Assembly (NCBI GenBank): GCA_949113215.1
Contig: CARZYU010000001.1
Coordinates: 27,459-38,820, forward strand
Direction: 5' to 3'
DNA: 11,362 bases
DNA from: an uncultured Bacilli bacterium
GTDB taxonomy: Bacteria > Bacillota_I > Bacilli_A > RF39 > UBA660
Shown here: positions 5,105 to 11,362 of the stretch, piece by piece
Layout of the letters: the number at the start of each line of letters is the position of its first letter
How positions within the stretch are numbered: position 1 is the stretch's first letter
Made by a program: the position numbers and the translations under genes
Notes under the pieces: generated by a model
The model's database searches: none
The model's input: the letters and a program-made list of their open reading frames with translations, nothing else
Told to the model about the DNA's origin: nothing

Positions 5105-5704
5105 ATGAAGTATCCAAGCGGCATTAAGAAAAATCACATCGAGAGGGAAATTACTTATGGTAATAGAGGAATGAGCTTGGAAGAAGACTTGAACCAAAGC
5201 AATGCTTATTATCGGGAAATCGGAAAAGCTTACATCTATAAAAAACCGACTCCCATCAAAGTGACAAAAGTCGTCTATCCATCCAGTCGAGAAGCCATCA
5301 TCAAAGAAGCCTTCTTCGAAATGCCATCGACGACAGATTACAATGGAATCTATCAAGGATTCTACATTGACTTTGAAGCAAAAGAGACTACCAATAAAAC
5401 ATCCTTTCCTCTTGCAAACATTCATCCTCATCAAATTGAGCATCTAAGAAATGTCTTGTCCCAAGGAGGAATTTGTTTTCTTGTTGTTCGTTTCACCACA
5501 CAGAATCTTACATTCTTATTAATGGGGGAAAAACTGATGAAGTTTTTAGACGAATTCGACCGGAAATCGATTCCACTTGCTTATTTTCAAAAAGAAGGAA
5601 ACCTCATCAAAGAAAAATATAGACCAAGGATCGATTATTTAGAAGTCATCGATCAAATAAATGGAGGTATGAATCGTGGCAAAAGCAAAACATTCCAATC
5701 ATAA
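5105..5704 (+). CDS. recU: Holliday junction resolvase RecU
   Basis: RecU is the Firmicute Holliday-junction-cleaving endonuclease; it also modulates RecA and is needed for chromosome segregation. The 199-residue protein follows B. subtilis RecU throughout: GNRGMSLEEDLNQSN (19-33), KKPTPIKV (46-53), then the metal-binding nuclease core STTDYNGIYQGFYIDFEAKET, with catalytic D78, E91 and K93, then KTSFPL and HQIEHL (109-114), and a C-terminal RPRIDYLEVIDQI. The ATG at 5105 follows AGGTGA. The last 29 bases overlap ponA, the conserved recU-ponA operon of Firmicutes, which ties recombination to wall synthesis. It runs opposite to its left-hand neighbours. Confidence 0.97.
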   Translation: MKYPSGIKKNHIEREITYGNRGMSLEEDLNQSNAYYREIGKAYIYKKPTPIKVTKVVYPSSREAIIKEAFFEMPSTTDYNGIYQGFYIDFEAKETTNKTSFPLANIHPHQIEHLRNVLSQGGICFLVVRFTTQNLTFLLMGEKLMKFLDEFDRKSIPLAYFQKEGNLIKEKYRPRIDYLEVIDQINGGMNRGKSKTFQS

Positions 5705-8510
5705 TAAAGCAAAATCTCAAAATCAACACGCAAAAACAACACAAAATACAAAGAAAACAAATACAACAGCGCAACAGACAAAGGCAACTCCTACATTTTC
5801 TAAGAGCAAATTGACGAATCAAAATAAACTTATCATCTTAGGAATTGTTGTAGCTCTTCTCCTCATTGGATATTTCACATTAGGACTAGCAATTACCGTC
5901 ATTCTAGCGGTAGGAATTGCGTTCATCTTAGGACTTGCTCGTCTTCTAGACCGAGTAAAAGGCAAAAAAATGCAACGAAGAGTTCTAAATATCATTCTCA
6001 TTTCTTTCCTTTCCATAGCCATTTTGGTCTGCATGGGAGGAGTAGCCTTTTTAGGATACGTCGTTGTCAAAGCTCCAAAATTTGATGTGAAGCGACTAAA
6101 CACCAAAGAAACCAGTCTCTTTTTAGACATCGATAATCAGGTTTATGCAGAATTAGGAGCCGAAAAAAGAGAGAAAATAAACTACGATGAACTTCCTCAA
6201 GTATTAGTCGATGCGATCGTGGCAACCGAGGATTCAAGATATTTCCAACACAACGGATTTGATGCTCCTCGTTTTATCAAAGCGGTCGCAGGACAATTAC
6301 TGGGAAGAAATGCTGGTGGTGCTTCTACCATCTCTATGCAGGTCATTAAAAATAGTTTCACCTCGAGTGAAGCCAGTGGATTTGAAGGTTATGTTCGAAA
6401 ATTCACCGATATTTATCTCGCTGTTTTCAAATTGGAAAAGAATTATACCAAAGAAGAAATTTTCGAGTTCTACGTCAACAACCATCTATTAGGCGGAAAC
6501 ATCTATGGAGTGGAACAAGCGAGCCAATACTATTTTGGAAAAAGTGTTAAGGATTTGAATTTGAGCGAAGCTGCGACCATTGCAGGAATGTTCCAATCGC
6601 CTAATCGCTATCGGCCAAATGTCAATCCTAAAAATGCAACAGCAAGAAGAACAACGGTTTTAAATCTAATGAAACGACATGGCTACATCACGCAAGAAGA
6701 ATTCGATATTGCAAATAGTATTCCAATGCAAAGCTTAACCGTCGATAGTTCGGCTAATGTCACCCCGTATCAAAGTTACATTGATACCGTCGTAACAGAA
6801 TTAAACGAGAAATATAACATCAATCCTTACGTCACTCCTGTGGAAGTTCATACGAACCTCAATCGTAGTAAACAAGATGCCGTCAATCGTGTCTTAGCAG
6901 GAGATGGATTTGATTGGGATGATGATAAAATCCAAGCTGGTATCTCTGTACTCGATTCTCAAACAGGAAAAATACTAGCCGTTGGAAACGGTCGTAATCA
7001 AAATGGAGATGACCGGATCTACTATGGAACGAAATTAAAACGTCAACCAGGATCTACCGCAAAACCACTTTTTGACTATGGTCCAGGTATGGAATACAAC
7101 AACTTTTCTACTTATACTTTATTTGATGATTCACCTTACAGCTATAGCGATGGAAGAGAAGTAAACAACTGGGATGGAAGTTTCTATGGAACTCTAACCT
7201 TACGTCGTTCCTTAGCGTTATCGCGTAACATTCCAGCCTTAAAAGCTTTCCAACAAGTCGACAATAAAAAGATCATCGAATTTGTAGAAGGACTAGGAAT
7301 TACTCCAGAAGTGGAAAATGGTAAAATTCATGAAGCCCATTCTCTAGGAGCCTTTACCGGAGTTTCCCCACTTCAAATGAGTGCAGCTTATGCGGCCTTC
7401 TCCAATGGAGGATATTATAACGAACCTTACTCTATCAATAAATTTATTTACCGCGACGATGGAAAAGTCGTAGAGCACGAAGAAAAAAGACATAAAGCGA
7501 TGAGCGATTCCACTGCCTACATGATCACTTCGGTTTTACAAGATGTTACCATTATGGGTTCTCCTATTCACAATGTCGCCGTAAAGACCGGAACAACGAA
7601 CTTCGATTGGGCGACTATTGAACGTAATGGCCTCCCAGGAGATGCGATCCGTGATTCTTGGGTCGTTGGTTATTCTACCAAAACCGTCATTGGTATGTGG
7701 TATGGATACAACACCAGCAATAGTGAATATTGTATGAGAAATGGTCCATCAAGTGTCCAAAGAGAACGTCTCTTCCGTGCTCTTGCCAACAATGTATTTG
7801 AAGGTGACCGTGAAGAGTTTAAAATGCCAGATAGTGTCATTCAAGTTGGAATTGAAATGGGATCCAACCCTCCGATGTTGGCCCCATCAGGAAGCGAAAA
7901 TGTCGTATACGAATACTTTAAAAAAGGGACAGAACCAACAGAGACAGCAAAGCAGTACGTGAAATTAGCAACTCCAGGAAATTTAAAAGCGACTTACAAT
8001 CAAAAGGATAAAAAAGTAACTCTTACCTGGAATAAAGTAAACCCAGGAGACCGTTTGGATAACTTTGGAGCCTTTGGATACAACGTTTATTATAATGACA
8101 CGCTTTTAGGATTCACCGAAAAAACAACGTTCACGATCAACAATCCAAGTAATCCTTATGGAAAATACAAAGTCATTGCTACTTTTAAAGACTATAGTGC
8201 CAACCAAAGCGATCCCGCAACAACAACATTAGGAGAAGAAGAAAAAGAAATTACAAGTAAATTATCGGTATCCACTTCGGAAACTGCAACAGTAGGAAGT
8301 CCTATTCCATCTCCACAGAGTGTCATCATTGTCTTAGAGGATAATGACGATGTTACAGGCAAAGCATCTTTCACTACAACCGTAACCGATGAAAGTGGAA
8401 TCATCTTAAACGATACAACCTTTACGACTGCTGGAACCTATAAAGTCATCTATCATGTCGTTTACAAAACTCACAAAAAAGATTATACGGTTACTTATAC
8501 TGTCAGTTAA
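5676..8510 (+). CDS. ponA: Class A penicillin-binding protein (transglycosylase/transpeptidase)
   Basis: This bifunctional enzyme polymerises and cross-links peptidoglycan outside the membrane. The start is GTG at 5676 with GGAGG eight bases upstream, inside recU. The 944 residues contain a cytoplasmic Lys/Thr/Asn/Gln-rich tail without arginine (1-50); two tightly packed hydrophobic helices (51-91); a basic cytoplasmic loop (92-102); a third membrane helix (about 103-131); the GT51 glycosyltransferase domain (about 145-335) with catalytic E185 in ATEDSRYFQHNG and GASTISMQ; and the transpeptidase with S460-TAK463, S516-RN518 and K637-TGT640. A fibronectin III-like domain (about 765-852) and an Ig/cadherin-like domain (about 860-944) follow. 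All catalytic motifs are intact. Class A enzymes normally have one membrane helix, so the triple helix is unusual. The gene ends at a bidirectional terminator. Confidence 0.97.
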   Translation: MAKAKHSNHNKAKSQNQHAKTTQNTKKTNTTAQQTKATPTFSKSKLTNQNKLIILGIVVALLLIGYFTLGLAITVILAVGIAFILGLARLLDRVKGKKMQRRVLNIILISFLSIAILVCMGGVAFLGYVVVKAPKFDVKRLNTKETSLFLDIDNQVYAELGAEKREKINYDELPQVLVDAIVATEDSRYFQHNGFDAPRFIKAVAGQLLGRNAGGASTISMQVIKNSFTSSEASGFEGYVRKFTDIYLAVFKLEKNYTKEEIFEFYVNNHLLGGNIYGVEQASQYYFGKSVKDLNLSEAATIAGMFQSPNRYRPNVNPKNATARRTTVLNLMKRHGYITQEEFDIANSIPMQSLTVDSSANVTPYQSYIDTVVTELNEKYNINPYVTPVEVHTNLNRSKQDAVNRVLAGDGFDWDDDKIQAGISVLDSQTGKILAVGNGRNQNGDDRIYYGTKLKRQPGSTAKPLFDYGPGMEYNNFSTYTLFDDSPYSYSDGREVNNWDGSFYGTLTLRRSLALSRNIPALKAFQQVDNKKIIEFVEGLGITPEVENGKIHEAHSLGAFTGVSPLQMSAAYAAFSNGGYYNEPYSINKFIYRDDGKVVEHEEKRHKAMSDSTAYMITSVLQDVTIMGSPIHNVAVKTGTTNFDWATIERNGLPGDAIRDSWVVGYSTKTVIGMWYGYNTSNSEYCMRNGPSSVQRERLFRALANNVFEGDREEFKMPDSVIQVGIEMGSNPPMLAPSGSENVVYEYFKKGTEPTETAKQYVKLATPGNLKATYNQKDKKVTLTWNKVNPGDRLDNFGAFGYNVYYNDTLLGFTEKTTFTINNPSNPYGKYKVIATFKDYSANQSDPATTTLGEEEKEITSKLSVSTSETATVGSPIPSPQSVIIVLEDNDDVTGKASFTTTVTDESGIILNDTTFTTAGTYKVIYHVVYKTHKKDYTVTYTVS

Positions 8511-8536
8511 AAAAGAGCCTTTAAAAAGCTCTTTTT
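8511..8536. terminator. Bidirectional terminator between ponA and nth
   Basis: AAAGAGC (8512-8518) pairs with GCTCTTT (8528-8534) around a nine-base loop. T-runs follow on both strands (TTTTTATTT on plus, TTTTTT on minus). It starts right after the ponA TAA and reaches into the nth TAA (8537-8535). Confidence 0.88.
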
Positions 8537-9170
8537 ATTTTACATTTTGATGAGGACAAATATCTTTTAATTTACAGCGTTCACATTCTGGTTTCATTGC
8601 CTTACAGTGATAACGACCAAATAAGACCATTTGATGATGACGTCTAGCCCACGTTTCTTTACGGTATAACTTCATCAGACTCTGTTCTACTTCCAAGACA
8701 GAAGCATCTTTTTTAGCAAAGCCTAATCGCTTACTGACTCGCTCTACATGGGTATCAACAGCGATGGCAGGGAAATCATAGAGATTACTCAAAACAACAT
8801 TTGCAGTCTTTCTTCCCACTCCAGGAAGAGATTCTAACACTTCTCGATCATTTGGAACGTGACCCCCATAGGAAGTAAGAAGTTCCTTCGCAATTTCCTT
8901 AATGTAGATCGCTTTTTTACTAACGAAACCAATCGGACGAAGAATCTCTTTTACGTCTTCCAAAGGAGCATTAGCAAGATCTTCTAAAGACGGATACACT
9001 TCCCAAAGTTCCTTCGTCACTTGATTCACTCTTTGATCCGTTGTTTGAGCACTCAAGGCAACCGCAATCAACAATTCATAATCTTTTTCATAATGTAATT
9101 CACAACGGGGATTGGGAAACAATTCTTCAAGGTATTCCTCGAAGATTGCCACCCTATTCTTCTTCGTCAT
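8535..9170 (-). CDS. nth: Endonuclease III (DNA glycosylase/AP lyase)
   Basis: Nth removes oxidised pyrimidines and nicks the resulting abasic sites in base excision repair. The 211-residue product has the helix-hairpin-helix LPGVGRKTANVV (115-126) with catalytic lysine K121, the catalytic aspartate D139 in AVDTHVERVSKRLG, and a complete 4Fe-4S cluster motif C189-x6-C196-x2-C199-x5-C205. The ATG at 9170 lies inside the 3' end of dnaD (17-base overlap) and aligns in length with the B. subtilis N-terminus. A GTG at 9152, just after the dnaD stop, is an alternative; the longer in-frame starts up to 9323 read through dnaD and are unlikely. The dnaD-nth pairing and nearness to ponA are conserved in Firmicutes, though here ponA is convergent. 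Confidence 0.96.
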   Translation of the reverse strand: MTKKNRVAIFEEYLEELFPNPRCELHYEKDYELLIAVALSAQTTDQRVNQVTKELWEVYPSLEDLANAPLEDVKEILRPIGFVSKKAIYIKEIAKELLTSYGGHVPNDREVLESLPGVGRKTANVVLSNLYDFPAIAVDTHVERVSKRLGFAKKDASVLEVEQSLMKLYRKETWARRHHQMVLFGRYHCKAMKPECERCKLKDICPHQNVK

Positions 9171-9816
9171 CTTCAAACCAGTCATAATCAAATACTTCCT
9201 TTGTTTCTTTTCTTTCTCGTGAAAAACGTTGTTTATTCTGTTCGACATCTTCCTTTGTTTTAATTCCCTTTTTTCCCCATTCATAAAGGATCTTATCAAT
9301 ATAACGTAAGTTAGAAACTCCATTGAAGGTCGCTTCCTTCAATGCTTCCAAAATCACTTCTTCCTTAATTTGACTATCGAGCCAAGCCTTGATGATTTCG
9401 TATTCAATAGGACTTAGAGTACGCCCAAATTCTTTTTCAATCCTTTCATAAATCGTACTATTACTAGAATCAACCGTATTGACATCTTCTTCTAATAAAA
9501 GAGAAACTTTTCGATAAAAAGGTTCTAATGTAATATGTTCTTCTCTTTGGTTGGCTTCATTTTTGACTACAACAACCTCTAAAAATCCTTTATCTTCTAA
9601 CGTGCCAATGCTCTCCATCACAGAAGCAATCGGCAAATGGAAATCATTTGAAATCTTCTGGGGATTGAACAAAGAATCCTCTCCTTGCTGATACAGATAC
9701 ATCAAAAGGAGAAAATCGGAAAGTTCTAATTTCCATTTAGAATAGTTCTGCAAAAGATAAAGAGGAATTACTAAATTGCCTTGTTTTAAGATTTCTATCA
9801 ATTTTGAACTTTTCAT
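9154..9816 (-). CDS. dnaD: DNA replication initiation protein DnaD
   Basis: DnaD helps load the replicative helicase at the origin and in PriA-dependent restart of Gram-positive replication forks. The 220-residue protein has the N-terminal winged-helix oligomerisation domain (about 10-100, LELSDFLLLMYLYQQGEDS), a linker, and the C-terminal DNA-binding domain (about 121-185) with the Y-x3-I-x3-W motif YIDKILYEW (172-180). It ends in an acidic tail (WFEDDEEE). Several tandem starts exist (GTG at 9825, ATG at 9822, 9819 and 9816); 9816 has the best spacing to GAGGTG. It lies 45 bases after cca without a visible terminator and overlaps nth, so a cca-dnaD-nth transcript is likely. Confidence 0.94.
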   Translation of the reverse strand: MKSSKLIEILKQGNLVIPLYLLQNYSKWKLELSDFLLLMYLYQQGEDSLFNPQKISNDFHLPIASVMESIGTLEDKGFLEVVVVKNEANQREEHITLEPFYRKVSLLLEEDVNTVDSSNSTIYERIEKEFGRTLSPIEYEIIKAWLDSQIKEEVILEALKEATFNGVSNLRYIDKILYEWGKKGIKTKEDVEQNKQRFSRERKETKEVFDYDWFEDDEEE

Positions 9817-9861
9817 CATCATCACCTCTTTAATGGTTATTATCTTATCACAAAAATAGAA

Positions 9862-10953
9862 CTACTCAAAATGATTTTGACAATAGATAAGGAGTGCCTG
9901 CTTTTCATTTGGAATGGTTCCCTTTAATACCTCATTGATCAAGGTATCGTACACCTCTTTCAGGTAAGGTCCTGGTTTTCTTCCTAAAGCCCGTGTAATC
10001 TCTTCTGAAGTAATATCCAAATCTTGTCGCTTTTCAATTGGTAACTTCTGAAATGCTTCGATGATCTCTTTCTTGGAAATTCCTTTGATCGAAGCTGCAA
10101 CGGTATTGATATAAAGACCATAACGATAAAGAGTCGTAGGTGCTAAATTATTTTCCCTTCTAGCAGCATTGATTTCTTTGATTAACTGTTTTTCATTCTT
10201 ATTAAATGGATAGCGATCCATAACATTCAAAACAGCCCAAATTCCCATCAAATCATCGTAACTCGTCACTTTCTTAAGTCTAGATAGTTCCAGTTCTTTA
10301 TCGAGACCAAGCGTTCTCAAAAGACGAATTCCTTCTTTTGCATTACTGCTCGTAAAAATTTTATCAAGTTCCTCTCGTTTCCTTTGATAAGATAAACTTC
10401 TCAATAATTTCCTGGTCTTACGAATCGCTCTCAAAATCTCCTTGCTGAGAGTAAAATGAAGAGTCGTTGCAAAACGAATGGCTCTAAGAATACGAAGACT
10501 ATCCTCCTGGAAACGAACAACTGGATCACCAACGGTGCGAATCAAGCGGCACTCAAGGTCTTTTTTACCATCCAATAGATCAACGATTTCTCCTTTTGCA
10601 TCCATACAGAGTGTATTGATCGTAAAATCCCTACGTCTGATATCTTCCTCCAAAGAATCGACATATTCAATCACATCTGGACGACGATGATCCAGGTAAT
10701 TGCATTCCTTACGAAAGGTCGTAATCTCAAAACGAATCGAATTATTCCACAAACTCACTGCTCCATACTCCTGATTGGTTAAGGTAGCATCCGGGAAGAT
10801 CTCCTTCAAAGCCTTAGGAGTAGCATTGGTAGTAACGTCAACGTCTGTAGAAGTTGTTCCTAAAAGATAATCTCTGACAAAACCTCCTACAATATATGCA
10901 CGATATCCAGACTCTTCTATTTTTTCTAACAGCTTCAAAGCGGTTTCTAACAT
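9862..10953 (-). CDS. cca: CCA-adding tRNA nucleotidyltransferase
   Basis: This enzyme adds or repairs the 3' CCA end of tRNAs using CTP and ATP. The 363-residue class II nucleotidyltransferase shows VGGFVRDYLLG (22-32), the metal-binding DVD (D37, D39), FEITTFRKE (75-83), RRRDFTINTL (106-115), the RNA and nucleotide-selecting EDSLRILRAIRFA (150-162), and the basic YQRKREELDKIF. The ATG at 10953 has GGTGATC upstream; the in-frame start at 10980 lies in the promoter/terminator region. A poly(A) polymerase relative is the main alternative, but the single copy and Firmicute context favour CCA addition. In B. subtilis cca lies in the same broad region as dnaD, nth, ponA and recU. Confidence 0.93.
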   Translation of the reverse strand: MLETALKLLEKIEESGYRAYIVGGFVRDYLLGTTSTDVDVTTNATPKALKEIFPDATLTNQEYGAVSLWNNSIRFEITTFRKECNYLDHRRPDVIEYVDSLEEDIRRRDFTINTLCMDAKGEIVDLLDGKKDLECRLIRTVGDPVVRFQEDSLRILRAIRFATTLHFTLSKEILRAIRKTRKLLRSLSYQRKREELDKIFTSSNAKEGIRLLRTLGLDKELELSRLKKVTSYDDLMGIWAVLNVMDRYPFNKNEKQLIKEINAARRENNLAPTTLYRYGLYINTVAASIKGISKKEIIEAFQKLPIEKRQDLDITSEEITRALGRKPGPYLKEVYDTLINEVLKGTIPNEKQALLIYCQNHFE

Positions 10954-10969
10954 TATGATCACCAACTTT

Positions 10970-10975
10970 ATTATA
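10970..10975 (-). promoter_or_regulatory. -10 element of a possible cca promoter
   Basis: A perfect TATAAT sits 16 bases before the cca ATG, directly after the U-tract of the hup terminator. No good -35 is visible because that position falls inside the terminator hairpin, so this call rests on the -10 alone. Confidence 0.4.
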
Positions 10976-10978
10976 CAC

Positions 10979-11005
10979 AAAAAAAGAACAATTTCTTGTT
11001 CTTTT
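10979..11005 (-). terminator. Intrinsic terminator after hup
   Basis: The minus strand forms a perfect 10-bp stem, AAAAGAACAA / TTGTTCTTTT, closed by a GAAA tetraloop and ending in a run of T. It begins five bases after the hup stop codon and separates the presumably abundant hup transcript from cca. Confidence 0.9.
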
Positions 11006-11009
11006 GATT

Positions 11010-11282
11010 CTAGTTTACAGAATCTTTTAAAGCAGCTCCTGCTTTGAATGATACAGCGTTTCTAGCAGCGATATGAACAGTAGCACCAGTTTGTGGGTTA
11101 CGTCCTTCACGTGCAGCTCTCTTTGAAACACCAAATGTTCCAAATCCAACTAAAGTAACTTTGTCACCTTTCTTTAATGCTCCAGTGATTGCTTCGAATG
11201 TAGCATCGATTGCACGAGTAGCATCAGCCTTTGTAAGTCCTGTAGCAGTAGCAACAGTCTCTACTAATTCAACTTTCTTCAT
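11010..11282 (-). CDS. hup: DNA-binding protein HU
   Basis: HU is the small histone-like dimer that bends and compacts DNA. The 90-residue protein is typical in length and sequence: an N-terminal helical part MKKVELVETVATATGLTK, the signature GFGTFGVSKRAAREGRNPQTG (46-66) with the DNA-intercalating proline P63 at the arm tip, and the C-terminal SFKAGAALKDSVN. The ATG at 11282 follows AGGAGG at a slightly long distance (about 12 bases); an upstream in-frame ATG at 11318 lacks homology. The codons are uniform, as in highly expressed genes. It has its own strong terminator. The promoter is not clear; a weak TAGTAT (-10-like) lies in the leader within an inverted repeat. Confidence 0.98.
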   Translation of the reverse strand: MKKVELVETVATATGLTKADATRAIDATFEAITGALKKGDKVTLVGFGTFGVSKRAAREGRNPQTGATVHIAARNAVSFKAGAALKDSVN

Positions 11283-11309
11283 AGTATAATAATACCTCCT
11301 ATTTTTTAT

Positions 11310-11328
11310 TAAGCACATACTATGCTTA
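11310..11328. repeat. Inverted repeat in the hup leader
   Basis: TAAGCA and TGCTTA flank seven bases (CATACTA on the plus strand), forming a possible 6-bp stem or an operator about 28-46 bases upstream of the hup start. There is no T-run, so it is not a terminator. Confidence 0.35.
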
Positions 11329-11362
11329 CATATTTAAATTAACACGAAAAAAATAGAAAAGC

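Noticed and set aside
5093..5443. Minus-strand frame of 116 codons opposite recU
   Set aside because: It is a Phe/Ile-rich shadow of recU with no homology or ribosome binding site.
9171..9323. Longer nth start giving 262 residues
   Set aside because: It would translate a large out-of-frame part of dnaD; the family N-terminus aligns from the ATG at 9170.
1..11362. Mobile elements, CRISPR arrays, tRNAs, phage genes or defence systems
   Set aside because: No transposase, integrase, spaced direct repeats, tRNA cloverleaf or att-like duplications were seen; the gene content is core housekeeping.

Overview
The window is a stretch of core chromosome from a low-GC Firmicute. It is A+T-rich, has strong GGAGG/AGGTGA ribosome binding sites and Bacillus-type sigma-A promoters, and carries a type B RNase P RNA. 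TGA is a normal stop (it ends the rodZ-like gene), so the standard code applies. Proteins resemble Bacillus subtilis orthologues, but the layout is more compact. An uncultured or gut lineage of Bacilli (Erysipelotrichia/RF39-like) is my best guess; the sequence does not fix the genus.

Left part, all on the minus strand and read from right to left: a 42-codon gene of unknown function (4949-4821), a small kinase-fold protein (4760-4059), gpsB (3985-3659), the RNase P RNA rnpB (about 3660-3312), a short RodZ-like membrane protein overlapping pgsA (3282-2171), recA with an SOS box (2018-987), and the first 281 codons of rny (843-1, cut by the window edge). It joins two B. subtilis neighbourhoods, gpsB-rnpB and rodZ-pgsA-(cinA)-recA-rny, but cinA is missing.

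Middle part, plus strand: recU and ponA (5105-8510) overlap and form the classic recombination/cell-wall operon. ponA encodes a class A penicillin-binding protein with an unusual three-helix membrane region and two appended beta-sandwich-like C-terminal domains. The pair ends in a bidirectional terminator shared with the convergent nth gene.

Right part, minus strand: hup (HU protein, 11282-11010) with its own perfect terminator, then cca, dnaD and nth (10953-8535), which look co-transcribed.

The themes are DNA recombination and repair (RecA, RecU, Nth), replication initiation (DnaD), nucleoid structure (HU), RNA processing and decay (RNase P, RNase Y, CCA-adding enzyme), and envelope growth and division (PonA, GpsB, RodZ, PgsA). 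There is no mobile element, CRISPR array or tRNA. The parts that deserve attention are the uncharacterised kinase-fold gene beside gpsB, the 42-aa protein, the interlocked gpsB/rnpB/rodZ junctions, and the mismatch between a conserved GpsB pocket and an arginine-free PonA tail. I found no convincing wholly new multi-gene system.
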